NCBI RefSeq assembly: GCF_000002425.4
Contig: NC_037253.1
Location: 11,027,065-11,091,064 of the forward strand
Length of the DNA: 64,000 bases
Source: Physcomitrium patens
Taxonomy: Eukaryota; Streptophyta; Bryopsida; Funariales; Funariaceae
Direction: 5' to 3'
Of this stretch, positions 34,010 to 46,855 are shown piece after piece. Made by a program: the position numbers and the translations under genes. Position 1 is the first letter of the stretch, and each line of letters begins with the position of its first letter. The notes under the pieces are model-generated. The model made no database searches. It was given only the letters and a program-made list of their open reading frames with translations, and had not been told where the DNA came from.

Positions 34010-34820
34010 TTCATACTTCTTTTTGCATATTGCAAATTTTGGTATTTAATTTTTTTTTTCTATCTTCTATCTGCTTATGCTACTTTTAAGATTTTTATTT
34101 TTTATTTTTTATTCAATGAATTTTGGAACAATTCAATACTTTAGTGAATTGATGGACCATCTATATTCAATTCAATATTCTACAATAGCATTTATAAATA
34201 ATTTATCAATTAATAAATTCTATTTATAAAATATATATAAATAAAAGTAGTTTTTAATATTGTTGGATCAATTGACTACTTATTCTTGTTAAAAATAAAA
34301 AATACTAAGCAATTTTTAGACTAATTTATCATAGTAGTAAGCTATCTACCATGCTTAATTCAAAAAAATATGTTATATTTGTCTTTTAAGAAACACTATC
34401 TATCCAAAGCATAACTTAAATAACAATTTCCTTGTCACAATTCTCAAATTATCTTTACTACAATTGAACCGACATCCATGGCCTTCTTACTACAATAGCA
34501 TCACTTTTTTATTTTTTTCTTTTTTCTTTCTTTTTTTCCATTTGTTATCAATGACCAATTGCGTTGGATATGCAAAATTCAAGGCCTCTATTGAATTAGT
34601 TATTATAAGATTGCTATTCCAATAAATTTATTACAACTACCATTATACAACATTATGTAAAAATATCTTTAACTTTATTTTATAATTAAAAATATTTTAT
34701 AATAGTTGAATACTACCATATTTTAAGCTTATAATTATTCAAAATAGAACCTACTATCCCAAAAATATTTGAATATAATAACTAATAAATTTACTAAAAT
34801 TAAATTTGATAATATATATA
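33360..34820. other. AT-rich intergenic DNA
   Basis: No gene or recognisable repeat apart from TA runs at about 33480-33496 and 33968-34001 and homopolymer A/T tracts. No open frame of note. Confidence 0.45.
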
Positions 34821-35030
34821 AGAGAATTTTAAATAGATCCACTTTTTTACAAAAGTGATCCACCTATTCCAACCATCATAAAAAAATAAAAATAAAATAA
34901 CCTCTAGATTCATTTTTTTAATACTAAATCCTAAAACTAATGAAAACCAACCACATTCGTCATGATTACCATATTCTTCATTATAAGTAAATTAATTTAG
35001 TGAAAACTTAGATCTATTTAATATTATCTT
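34821..35030 (-). mobile_element. MITE copy 2
   Basis: About 210 bp. Termini AGAGAATTTTAAATAGATCC and (reverse complemented) AAGATAATATTAAATAGATC form imperfect terminal inverted repeats. Read in reverse complement, the interior matches MITE copy 1 (35851-36059), including the shared words TTGGTTTTCATT and AATGAATCTAGAGGTT. It sits in TA-rich flanks. It is non-coding and presumably mobilised by an absent transposase. Confidence 0.7.
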
Positions 35031-35850
35031 ATTTTTACTATCTATTATTTGCATATCTTTTAATTGTCTTGGAATTCTTAATTAAAAAATTAATTTGATA
35101 TTTATTCTCTATTATTATTTTTTTACATAGATATTATACTAACCTATTCTCATTTTATTTTAAAAACACTTTATTGTACATGGTATTACCTACAAAATAC
35201 AAGATTCATGAAACAGATCTTATATTTGGCTATAATTTTCAGATAGGACTTTCACTCATGTATATAATGCTTAAAGTCATATTGATACATTAAAAGATAG
35301 ACATGCAAGAAAATTTGCATCCGATTATTAGACTAATAATTTTATTTACAATATGATATATAATTTACATTATTTTGGATAAGATTACAGTTTGAATTAT
35401 TGAATAAAAAATTATATATTCATGAAATAAATTATTTTTCTATTAACAGCAGTTAATTGATACAAAATTCATAAATAATTTATTATATTTTTAAATATTT
35501 TGAATTTTTTATTTTAATTTAATTTAATAGTGATTGTATAAACTGAACAATCTCTAAAGAACAAAATCAAACATTACCTTTCTAATCAATTGTTCTACAC
35601 AATTAACACAAGCAAAAAAAATCATAAAATTATGTTGTCTTAATAGTGTAGAACATTTATTAATATAATTTTAGAAAAAAAACATATTTTTTATTTCTTA
35701 TTCATTAAATTTATCAATACTTTTTGCAATTGTAGTCAAACAAAAAAAATCAATTTAAAAATTAAAATATTTGATCCAAAAAATCAAGAAAGTAGCATTA
35801 ATAGAAATATTGAAAAAAATAGACATATCTCTCTCTCTCTATATATATAT
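35031..35850. other. AT-rich intergenic DNA
   Basis: Nothing recognised except a CT run changing to a TA run at 35829-35850, immediately next to MITE copy 1. Confidence 0.4.
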
Positions 35851-36059
35851 AGGAGGATGTTAAATAGACCCAAGTTTATATTAAATTAACCTACCTATGA
35901 TAAAGAATATTGTGATCACAATGAAAGTGATTGGTTTTCATTGGTTTCAGATCCAATAGTGGAGAAATGAATCTAGAGGTTTTTCTTTTTCTTCTTTTAA
36001 TGATGGTTAGGATGAATGGATCAATTTAATAAAAGCTTGGGTCTATTTAACATTCCCCT
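35851..36059 (+). mobile_element. MITE copy 1, upstream of gene 1
   Basis: 209 bp with well-preserved terminal inverted repeats: AGGAGGATGTTAAATAGACC at the left and the complement of GGTCTATTTAACATTCCCCT at the right. It is flanked on both sides by TATATA, compatible with TA target duplication as in Tc1/mariner-type MITEs. The closeness of the two termini suggests it is younger than copy 2. It ends about 425 bp before the gene 1 start codon. Confidence 0.8.
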
Positions 36060-36484
36060 ATATATATAAACCCAACAATTGTAATCTTGTAAAATTCACT
36101 TAGAAAAAAAAAAAAAAGAAAGAAAGAAAGAAAGAAAGAAAGAGTGTGAATACTTAATAAGTAAAGAACTGGGTGCTGGTCCTGGAACGCCGTGGAAATG
36201 GTTCAATAGGCAAATGACAACCAAACCCACTTTAAAAATAGTATAGAGAAGAAGAAGCAGAAGAAGAGAGAAGCATCCGCAGACAGACTCAGACTGAAGC
36301 AGTGGCGGAGCCTACGAGGAAGTAAGCAGTGCTTCCCACGCTAACCCACTCTGAACTGGGATAGATAGCCGGTACGTCGGCACATGGGCAAGCGCAGCGA
36401 CCCATTCCCCTCCAGGCAAAATACGTAAGAATACAGTGTCTCCGGGTGCATTCGCTCGCATTCTTTCACTGAAGAAGGCCGATC
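36060..36484 (+). promoter_or_regulatory. Putative gene 1 promoter and 5' UTR
   Basis: TATATATAAA (about 36060-36069) directly follows the MITE and could be a TATA box; a second A/T-rich candidate is TTTAAAAATAG at about 36231-36241. Between them is a (GAAA)n purine tract (about 36104-36143). A GAAGAAG-rich stretch (36246-36272) resembles plant 5' leader sequence. GC content rises sharply from about 36280 into the coding region. The transcription start is not resolved. Confidence 0.35.
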
Positions 36485-37916
36485 ATGGCGGAGGAAGCCG
36501 AAGGACGTAAGCCGAAGCGGCAGAAGCGTTGTGAGGCACATCCGCCGACAGGGGTCGGTTTTCGTTCCAATTCGGGCCCGCTGTACTTCGAAACACGTTT
36601 CAATTGCGGCGGAGCAGAATTTAGGTTGTATAAGAGTAGGATTGAGTCGGTGACAGTAGGAGGGTTAATGTACGATATTTCGAAGCGGTATGAACGGTGG
36701 CTTAAATCGGTTGATGGAGTCGGAAACGAGGAATCGCCCACCCTGGAGTTGAACTTTTCGGAGTACTCGCTTGCCCTGAAGTTGGATCCTTTCCCTTCTG
36801 ACCTCCTAGAATTGAACGATTCGAATTTGCCTTTTAAAAAAAAAATGGACTACAAGAAAAAGCTGGTGGAGATGGTACGACGTCAAGCGCACGACGCTGC
36901 AAGAAATTATCCGCCAAGTCAGGTAACTGGACTTAAAACACATTTGTCTTGTTCCTTTGTCGAGAATCAGGGTTTGCGCCTATGTCGATCGCATGTAGCG
37001 TCTGTAAAGCTTGAATTCGCAAGTCAGATCGTTGCAGGGTGTTAAGCCTCTTGTTTTCTCATTTTCATTTGAGTGGCTTGAGCCAAGTCTGTGTTACATC
37101 GAATAGGGCGGCGATTGATGATGTTTGGCATGTTGCAGGGACCCGGCACCCAGGGTAACAATCCTCAAAGATTGCCCTTTCAAGCCGCTCCCGTCACTCC
37201 GCCGCCCGTCCCCAGAAGTACTGTCACTCCGCCATCTGTTTGCAGAAGTATTGAACCCCAAGACATTCTGGATAAGATGTTTGAGATTCAAAGCTTGTTA
37301 CGGATCGCGTCTGAGTCCAAGGTTGTCGAAAGACAGAATTTGGAACAGAATTTGAAATGTCTGAACGAGAGCAGGGGTAGAGTCAGTCAATCGGAACTTC
37401 ATACTCCGGATTTTGCGGCCTCGATGCTCTCCTCTGCTCGAAACCTGAGTTCGATGATTGAAAAGTACGTGTCAGATGAGTCAAATTGTGACCGGCTGCG
37501 GAAGGAACTGAAAGGTACGTTGGACATAAGTCATTGAGGCTTTTAGCGTTTCGAAATAACAAGGTGAACGTGAGGAAGATCTCCATAGCTTTATTATTTT
37601 GCTGCGTTCGTTGCTGATATAGGATTCGCTTGAATTTCGCATAACATGAAAGATGCGGTGTTTCATTGTGTGCTGATGAGTTTGGCGCTGTGGTTTGTGA
37701 CAATCAGAAGCCGAATTAGAATGCATCACCGACAGTTTGACGACTGACCCAAACCAACAGACAGGCCGTCTACGAGAGGAGGAGCCGCGGTTTATACCAG
37801 AGTTAATGGAAAACGACCTTCAATGTAGTTTGGGTTATGACCATGGTGCTTGTCCAAGTGTCCCTTCTTACACGCCCCCTGTATCGAAGATAGATGAGAT
37901 TTGGCCTGAAGATTGA
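36485..37916 (+). CDS. Gene 1: three-exon gene for an unrecognised 340-residue protein
   Basis: Exons 36485-36922, 37139-37514 and 37708-37916 join in frame through GT-AG introns of 216 and 193 bp (CAG|GTAACT...TTGCAG; AAG|GTACGT...AATCAG) and end at TGA 37914-37916. The product starts MAEEAEGRKPKRQKR, with a basic KPKRQKR stretch that could be a nuclear localisation signal. Residues about 25-110 look like a compact alpha/beta domain (FETRFNCGGAEFRLYKSRI, LELNFSEYSLALKLD). A proline-rich linker lies around 155-180. Residues about 185-290 are helical and probably coiled coil (ILDKMFEIQSLL, RLRKELK). The C-terminus is acidic and ends WPED. Codon use and GC are far above the surroundings, so I consider it a real gene. 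I do not recognise the family. Confidence 0.75.
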
Positions 37917-39252
37917 AATGAGAACTACACTGATAAAAGTGATACCTACTTTAAGTATACTACTTCTCCTTCTGCTTCTTAAATCTCTTAACCAAGCAGA
38001 AGGACTCTGATCTATAGCAACGTTGCCAGCTTTCAGCCGTGAGGCTTAAGCCATAGCCTAGAAGCCATAGCTAGAGCACCGGCCCTTGATATGAAGAGGC
38101 GATAGCTGGAAGTTAGAGCTGATGTATATTTAGAGCAACTTTGTGTTGATTTCATACTTTTATTTATTTTCTGCCCTACTCATGGGATCTTTTAGGTTGA
38201 ATATTTGAAGTGTTGTCCCAAGTGTTATCTTCAATTGTGAAATAGTGTAACACTACTTGAAGGATTGTCTTTCATGTGTGTTTAATTTTTATTCTTTCTT
38301 AAGCATGGTTTAGAATGATCGATTTACATGATTGTGGTTTTATTAAGTAATCAACATGATGTAAAGAATCAAGTAGGATATGTATTTATACGTTGTTTTC
38401 ATTTAAATTTTATGTCTGTATGCCTGTACATATATATTGTAAAGTCTGATTCAATACATGGAAGTAAGGCATTGACTTCACTGGATGATTTTAACAAAGT
38501 AAGCTTACAGTTTTAGTCTTGATTTTATAAAGACAAACCAGAATAAATGGAGTTGGCTTAAATGTACACATACAACTTTAACTATTCAGGCTTCTATAAT
38601 TAATTTGCTCTTGATTTATAGTTGTATTTAAATCAATACATAAAAAATATAGTTGTTTGCAATTGAGTTTTGTGTAATTTAAATTATACCAGTCTTATTA
38701 TGTAAATAAAAAATTTAATACGACTCTATGATGTTTTGTGAGCATTTTTTTTCACTACATTGATGAAAAAGTATCAAAGTGGACTATAAATTGAAATAAA
38801 ACAAAGTAATATATATATGAGAATTTTGATTGTTACTTTTAAAAACAAATACAATATTTCCAAATAATGTTAAAAAGATATTATTATTCAAATATTACTG
38901 CAATTATTTTCTTCAAATGTTCTCTATAAAGAAATTGTATAAAAATATCTATTGATACAATTTATAAAATGACATTATGTTTAAAAGATTATTATGAATA
39001 AAAAATGAATAATTTCAAGATGATTTCTTGAAACATATATATATTCACATAATTTTTTAATATTAGAAAATAAGTAGAAAATACTTTATAATAATTATTA
39101 TATCTTTGGCTATTTTTTAAAAATTATAAAATATAATTTATTTGATTTTTTAAGTTAATACTTATAAATATCAATAATTATATAAAAAATAGAATTTATC
39201 TCTTAATATTTTTTTAAAATATATTTAAAAAATATATACAATATATATATAT
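37917..39252. other. Gene 1 3' flank and AT-rich spacer
   Basis: Composition stays gene-like to about 38120, probably 3' UTR, then becomes AT-rich. No clear polyadenylation signal can be singled out. The open frame 38328-38516 has no coding character. Confidence 0.4.
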
Positions 39253-39551
39253 AGATACAAAAAAAATATTAAAATGATCTACCCAATTACTTAATCAACT
39301 TATGCTATAATAACCATTATTAGAAAAATTGATCATCTCCAAAAACTGTCATTATAATTATGAGCTTCATCTCCATCCACTTCATTTCAAGCCCCCACTT
39401 CTTTTCTTTCCAACTTTCTTCATCTCAAAACCCCCCTTCTTCTCTTTCATGTTCCTTTCTTTCTATTCTTAGCTTTCATCCCATTCTCCTCTATTTGCTA
39501 TAATAGAGTAGATTGATTTAGTAAATAGGTGGGTCATTTTAATATTTTCTA
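39253..39551. mobile_element. MITE copy 3 (distinct subfamily)
   Basis: About 300 bp with long imperfect terminal inverted repeats of some 45 bp: TATTAAAATGATCTACCC at the left and the complement of GGGTCATTTTAATATT at the right, flanked by TATATA on both sides. The terminal TTAAAATGACCCA resembles TTAAATAGACCCA of copies 1 and 2, suggesting a related subfamily. The interior (39374-39490) is strikingly pyrimidine-rich on the + strand. Confidence 0.7.
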
Positions 39552-39689
39552 ATATATATATATGTAATTATTTTGTGATTGGAAGGAGTTTGAGACCAAG
39601 TTTAGAAATCAATTTTGGCCCATCAATGCAGAAAATCTTATACAATCTAAGTCAATTCAAGATTATATATTTTTTTAATTAATTTCCTA

Positions 39690-42600
39690 TGTTTCTAAAT
39701 TGGCAATGTTTTAGTAGCAGAGATGATGGATTAGTTTCTATGACGGTTGAAACTTGAGGTCCAACAAGAGGTGGAACTAAGGCATCCACAAACATTTGAA
39801 GAGGCAATTAGAATTGCAAAGAGGATCAATATTATAGATTTTAGAAATCATGGAGCACAACCTATAGCATGAAGTCATATGCTGCTATCTAATATTATGA
39901 CACAACAACCAATGCTAATGGAGATTGATGCCATGCAAAGATCATTGACACCACAAAGACAACAAATATTATCATAGAAAGGATTGTATTTCTACTGTTA
40001 AGAATTAGGCCATTGGATTGGAGGTTGTCGAAAACATCAAAATTCAAGTACCAACGAATGAAGTTGGGTTTATAGTCTTTAGACTCACTAAGTCAATAAT
40101 GAGATGGAATAGGGAAATGAAGCTCTCTAATAAAGGCGTCTAGAGTCAATACTATAGATAGATGTTGTTTCTTAGGAACAAATGGTATAGCTTTGGACAA
40201 CTATAAAAAAAGGTTAAATGGTGTATTTAACGGAACAACTAAGAAGACAATCATGTGAAGTATTTATGGATTGTAGCTCTACAAAAAATTGCATCTTGAC
40301 TAAAATTATTGATTGACTTGGGATTAAAATTAAGGTAATAAAAAGAAAGAATATATATCTTGTAGATGACTATGAGAACGTATTAAATGAGACATGTGAA
40401 GAAAAATCCTTGAGATTGAGTGACTCATATGTCTTAATAGAGAATTTCAAGGTAACAAAGCTAAGATATGATATTATCTTTGGTATGCTATGGCTAGAGG
40501 TGGAAAATAAGTAAGTTAATTAACTAGCAAGAACAATCTCTTTAAAAGATGGTGGATGCAAGGTGACTCTTTGTATCTTCGTATTGAGTGACAAAGAAAA
40601 ATAACTTACGACTAAAGACTTACTTATATGAATGATCTTTATGAAGAAGCAAATATAGTATAAACAACCAGTATATGGTGTTTTTAAATCTTGCATCAGT
40701 GGTGAGAAAGACAGTCAAAAGAATAGAAGTGGCAAAGCAACTCATATGAAAATAAGGAGATATCTTTCCAATCGACATATCTAATGGCATGCCTTCAAAT
40801 CAAGGTGCCTCTTTCTAATTTGAACTATTACCTAAGGCGAAACTGACAAATTGGCCAATATATTATCTAGTATCAAATAAACTTGAAGAGTTGCAAAAGA
40901 TATTAGACAAATTCTTGGAGAAGGGCCTCATTCAAAAAAACACATCACGATAGGGAGCACCTATATTCTTTTCACCCAAAAAAAAGGGTGTAGACTTTGG
41001 CTTTGTATTGACTATTAAGGCATCAATAAGCAGATTGTTAAGAATATATATCCACTCTTATACATGGACTATCTTCTAGACCAACTTTGAAATATGACCA
41101 TCTTTAGCAAATTGGACCTTTGAAGTAGCTATTAGCAAATACCTACCACAAGAGAAGATATAAAAAAGATACCATTTTGTATGCACTATGGATATTTTGA
41201 ATAGCTTCTTTTACCTTTTAGCTTCACTAATATTCTATCTTCCTTCATAAGTCACATGAAAAAATTATTTTGGAATCTTTTGAATAAGTATATAATTATC
41301 TTCATCGATGATATCCTAGTGTATAATAAAATCCGTAAGGAGCATGAGCAACATCTACAAGAAATACTATGCCAGCTACAAGATAGTCCCTTCTATTGCA
41401 AGCAATCAAAGTGTAAACTTTGGAAGTCATAGATCACATTTTTGAGACATTTGGTGTCTTTTGAAGGTATATATATGGAATAAGATAAGATGAAAGCAGT
41501 GGAGGATTGATCGACTCTTAAAAATGCTTATGAAGTTTGCTCCTTCTTAAGCCTTGCTAGATATTATCACTATTTTGTTTGGAAATTTGCACAAATTATT
41601 ACCTTATTGATAAGCCCATTGGAGAAATATATCCTATTTAAATAGAAACTAGAACCACAAAGCACCTTTGATAGGTTGAAGGAAGCACTCATTACTGCTC
41701 CAACATTACAACTATATGATTTCAACCTTCCTTATATACTTGATATTGATCCTTTTAACTTTGCTAATGGAACAATCGTTCAATAAGACTTTGGTAGGAA
41801 CCTTCAACTCATGGCATATGAATCATGCAAGCTCAAAAAGGCAAAGTACAATTATTCTACATGTGATCGAGAGCAATTAGCAATTATACATTCTATAAAG
41901 ATTCCATAATATTATTTGTTAGAAAAAATAGTGATTATTTGGATTGACCATTGATCCTTGCTACATAATTTGTATTTGGAAAATATGAAATCTTGACATC
42001 ATCATTGGAAAGAATAGTTATAACTTTTGATATTCAGCTTGAATATAAGCAAGGGCAATAACATATTATGTCAAACAACTTATTGCGGAGACCAAAATTG
42101 AAGGCTAAATTAGAAGACAAGGCAAAAGTTGCTACCATTAGTAATGTCATTTTAAATCTAATCAAAGAGACAAAATGGAAGAAAGCTATGCATTGAGATG
42201 CTTATTTCAAGATGATTAGCAATTAGCTAAAAGTGGGTAATATACAATATCAAGATTACAATCTTAGTAATAGCTTGTTCCATTTCAAAAAATAAAGTTA
42301 TGTACTTGACAAAGCTATACTTTAAATGCGCATACTTCAAGAAAGACATGACATTCTAATATCTGGATATCTAGGATGTAAATAGACTCTAGAACGGATC
42401 TTAAGAACATAGTTTTGGATAGATTTGGATTGTGATGTTTGAGCTTTTGTGCACTCTTGCAAGTCATGTCAATATAACACAACATGTAATGTAACATTTC
42501 TTGGATTATTAGAGTCAATTCAACTACCTATGGCACAATGAGAGTATGTGACTATAGATCTCATTATGTGTTTGCCACAAACGCCTCACAATCATATTGC

Positions 42601-44063
42601 GGTTGTTGTCATTATTGATCAATTGTTGAAGTAACTTTACTTGGCTATTGTGTATTTAGATATTGATGTCCAAATACTTGCACAGATCTTCTTTCATATT
42701 GTCTTTTATCACCATAGATTATATCATGTCATCATTTCAAATCAAGATCTAAGCTTTACAAAAAAAATTTGGTAGGTCTTATTCAAGCTAATAGATATAT
42801 AACTTGTCAAATTAATAGACACATAACTATAGACTTTCCTCTCCAAATAAATGGAAAAATAGAGCATGCAATCGAACCTTGAAATTAGTGGCAATTCATC
42901 ATAATGACTAGAATGAATATTTGATATCCTTAGAATTTACGTACAATAATAGTATTTAAGCAAGTATCAATCATTTACTATTCTTTTTTAATATTAATTA
43001 ATATCTAATTACATGAGAAATTTTTTATTATTCCATTGATACCAACAATCTAACAACAAAAGAGTTTATATAATAGCTTTCAAGAGACAATGCACCACTT
43101 CTTTATCAGACAAAATTGACAAAAGTAGTATATAGATAACCACTAGCAACACAAGACCTTTTGGGAGGGTGATCAAGTCTTACTCTCTAATGCCAACTTA
43201 TCTCTTTTTACATCAATTCAAATTCATAAATTAGAACCTTGGTAGCTTCGACCTTTTTATATTTCTACAATAATTTTTAATGTTGAATATCGCCTTGAGC
43301 TTTTGCCACATATTTAGATTGACTCGGTTTTTCATATTTTATAACTCAAGGAATTTCATACCAAGCCAAAGTGCTTTTCAGATCAACACCAAGTACCACT
43401 ACTACTATTTATAGTTGATGACCAATAAGAGTATGAAATAAATAATATTTTGGAGCATCATTACCTTTGTCATGCCATTGGACATCCACAACTTCAATAC
43501 AAAGTCTTCTAAATAGGTTATACTATCTACAATGCAATATAGAAATATGCACGGAACCTCTTTTATTGCCAAGAAACAAATGAAAATACCATGAGGAGCA
43601 AAATGAGGACATTCCACATTAGTAGAAGGAAATTAACTACAATGGGATGTAAATAAGATATTTGTATTGTTAATACATAGAGATAGATAGTTAGAGCCAT
43701 GTTTGAAAAGATTATAGAAGTTTCTCAAATTGAGACTAAGTTAATGGACTATGTAGGATCTACCATGGAATCTTCTAGAAAAGATTTAGGATAGTTATTT
43801 AGGTGGAATCCACCATTAAAAACATTCTATAAAGTTCTAGGATGGTTGGACAAAGTATAAATAAGACTCACCAAGGCAATTTGGGTATCTAATCAGATAT
43901 AACTTTGAATCATTTTTTTTTAATAAAGTTTGGTTTTATATCTTCCTATTCAGTTTTTTTTTTTTTTTTTCTTTTGTTTTAGTCTACTATGTTCTATATT
44001 GTAGTAGAATTTATGTTGCTAAGAATTAGAAGAGTCTTAGATTTTTGAGATAGTCCGATCTCA
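39690..44063 (+). mobile_element. Family C element C2, 5' truncated
   Basis: A + strand Ty3/gypsy relic beginning inside gag (about 39690), with no 5' LTR. Order: gag with ruined CCHC knuckle (HWIGGC near 40012), protease (FMDCSSTKNC near 40262), RT from about 40830 (FLEKGLIQ, FFSPKKKGVD), RNase H to about 42080, integrase zinc-binding region at 42330-42480 (HSCKSCQYN) and core to about 43000. The LTR is at 43638-44063. Stops occur every few tens of codons. It retains the RT palm region that C1 lost. Open frames on the - strand at 42315-42518 and 43405-43617 are shadows. Confidence 0.7.
43638..44063 (+). repeat. 3' LTR of element C2
   Basis: 426 bp aligned with the C1 LTR (7542-8042 reversed). 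A purine-rich AGAAGGAAATTAAC tract abuts the left end. At 43768-43780 it contains GAAtcTTCtaGAA, a perfect three-unit heat-shock element. A poly-T run at 43951-43970 is an expansion. Confidence 0.7.
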
Positions 44064-44097
44064 TAATATTTGAAGTCTTTCCACCATTAAAAATAGT

Positions 44098-44630
44098 TGT
44101 TCCATAAATAACAAAAGGTGTTACAAATATATACCTACTTCTTATCTATGTAAGTAGAATTAAGTAAAAGTAGTTTAATTTCATAATACCTTCTGGAGCA
44201 GCCTCCTAAAAGCTTCTTAGACATGGTTTTAACTTTACATATGTTTATAGTTGATTAATAGATTAGAAACTTGGTCAACAAGCTACTAATGTGCCACATG
44301 TATTGGTACCTCGTCAAACAAGCTAACTATATCGAAGCCATATAGAAAACTTACCTTGCAAGTCAAGTTACATGTCATATAAAGTCAACACATATTAAAG
44401 GTCTTATAGAACATTGCCACATAGCTCCTAGTTAGATAGTAAATGGAGGGAAGAGTGAAGCCTTCTTCACTCTTGTCAACTCTTTTCTTGCTTCTAATCT
44501 AGATTCAAGAATCTTTAGTTCTCTTGTCTTTTGATAGTAGTCATTCTAGTTTTCTTTTAATATACATACTTTTTCATTTCTATTTTATTATATTTATTTA
44601 TTTACTTCCATCAAATTCTTATTCCTAATA
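44098..44630 (+). repeat. 5' LTR of R4 with self-complementary primer site
   Basis: 533 bp from TGTTCCATAAAT to CCTAATA. ACTCTTGTCAA at 44469-44479 is perfectly complementary to TTGACAAGAGT at 44633-44643, two bases past the LTR, as in element B. The TATA region upstream is decayed (AGTAAATGG at about 44439-44447). Confidence 0.7.
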
Positions 44631-44869
44631 GATTGACAAGAGTACACTTACAATATCAAAGCCTTGTCTTCTCTTGATTAAGAGTGGATTATCCCTTTTC
44701 TTGATAAAATAAAAGAATATTAGAAGTTACAGATTACCCTCTTTTAAACTAATATTATTCTTATTATCTTCTTTGATGTCCAATCTTTTCTTCTATAGGA
44801 CTTGAATAAAATTATTTTTTTTCTTTTTCTTTTAAGTATTATTATAGTAGAGCTTATTGAAATGAAGAG

Positions 44870-45586
44870 TACAATGGCATAAATGTAAGAATAATTGAGG
44901 GAGTTAATGTTTATAATGCATCAATTCAATTTATTATGACAAAGAGCAATAAGAATGGTAAGAAGTGAAAATGTAGATATGATTGGATCTGCTTCAATAT
45001 TTGTATCAAATTGCATTCTTTTTCCTATGGTGGAACATCTTTCTAATACTAGAAAATAAATAATTACTATACCTAAAAAGTTTGATGGCACAAGATCTAA
45101 GTTTCAAGGATTTATCAATCAAGTACAACTTGTGATTGAACTTCAACTCCAAAGCTATCCAATTCTAGGATCACAAGTTAGATTCATTGATATACTTCTT
45201 TCAAATTCAATATTAACATCGCTTTCATCTTTTTTTTAATGACAAGATCTAATATTAGATAATTTAGAGGCTTTTTTGGTAGAGTTTTGATTCAACTATG
45301 AAAAACATGATGCAATTCGTGTTGCAACCAATAAGATTCATATTTTATGACAAAGAAATTGATTCGTAACATTATATGCTTCACAATTTTGACAACTTAT
45401 AATTGATATCAAGTAGAATGATGTTGCAATTATTACTTAATTTTTCTACGGATTATAATATGAGATAAAGAAATTGATGCTCAACTTATCTAAACTTCAA
45501 ACATTGTATCAAGTGATTGACTTTGTTGTGAAGTGTGACAATTGACTTTTTGAATTTTGATCTGAGAATTAGATAAGTGGGCTTCA
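44870..45586 (+). pseudogene. R4 gag, broken
   Basis: Readable stretches include PKKFDGTRSKFQGFINQ near 45075 and VIELQLQSYPILGSQVRFID near 45130, then degraded capsid sequence to about 45586. It aligns with element B gag. Stops and frame changes abound. Solo LTR S3 interrupts it at 45591. Confidence 0.6.
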
Positions 45587-45590
45587 ACGT

Positions 45591-46851
45591 TGTCGGGGTA
45601 GAGAGAGTTTGCCTCAAGAAAATGTTAGGCTTCTAGCTATCACTAATTATTCAATCAAGCTTGAAAATAAGGGAAGCCCTAAGTTTATATATAATTTTTT
45701 TCTTTTTTGAAAAATTACACCAAATACACAAGCCTCAAGTAACCAACAATACCCAAAATATGATAAAATCTTCTAAAACCTTGTATATTCTTATGTCGAG
45801 ATTTTTCCGAACTTCAACACCTCATATCTCTTAATCTGAATGTCCAAACAAACTCAAATTTTACATGAGGTACAGATGTATTCTTATTAACTTTTACAAC
45901 AATTTTTAATTACAAATTCGTTGAGGATCTTGAGATATCTTAAAAACCCTAACAGTCGCTTCAAACCCTTGTCTTTATATATCCATGTACAATTTTCTTC
46001 ATATCTCACAAAATATAAGCTCAAATGCCACGAAATTTATATATATATATATCTTTTTAATGCAAAAATTTACATTCTCCAAAAATTTTGAGCCGAAATT
46101 ACATTTGAATACTTAAGTTATGGCTCCAACCATTACTACAAATATAACCGCTTACTTACTGCCTTTAATTTGGAAGTGCTGCCTTCAATTCCTTATAACT
46201 CCTTCATATGAACTTTAAAAGCAATAATTCTTTCATGAAAGATGTAGGCCTTGAAATCACCGTTCCAGTCACACCTTCCGATCTTCAAAAGCTGCTGTAA
46301 AACTTCTCGTATCTTCAAAAGAGAAATAGTATATCTTAAATTAACACCTTAACTTCAAACGGCTGTAACTTCTTCACCCTAACTCCAAATCCTCTAATTT
46401 TTGCACATAAATTGTATTTCAAATCCTAAACTTTACAACACTAGCTTATAATCTCCAAATTCCTTCTTTGAAGTCACCAAAACCCTTGTTAAGGTCACGG
46501 GCAGCCTCTTCAAAGCCCATTGGATATGGTATTCGACCAATAGGGATGAAGTTTTCCATTCCTTGCCTTCATCCGACCATGCCTTGCTTTCATCCGTCCC
46601 AATTAGCCTCCTACTAGTTTAGATTTTCATCCTTAGGTTTCCACCTTCTCCCAAGGCTTCATATTAAACATTTAGGTCCTATATTTTTTTTTTTTATGTC
46701 AAAATCAAAAGAAGTAAAGAAATAAAGTAAAGTTTCTTATACCAATTCTTTTTAATTTAATCTACTAGTTATCCTAATATACATCTAGATTTATTAACAT
46801 ATAATATATTTTAACTAATTTTTACATACTGTAAATATTTATAATATGACA
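45591..46851 (-). mobile_element. Solo LTR S3 (family A) in R4
   Basis: 1261 bp, TGTCGGGGTAGAGAG...ATATGACA, aligned over its whole length with the element A LTR. It has a perfect 4-bp target duplication ACGT (45587-45590; 46852-46855). No internal region. It interrupts gag of R4 just before the nucleocapsid region. Confidence 0.82.
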
Positions 46852-46855
46852 ACGT

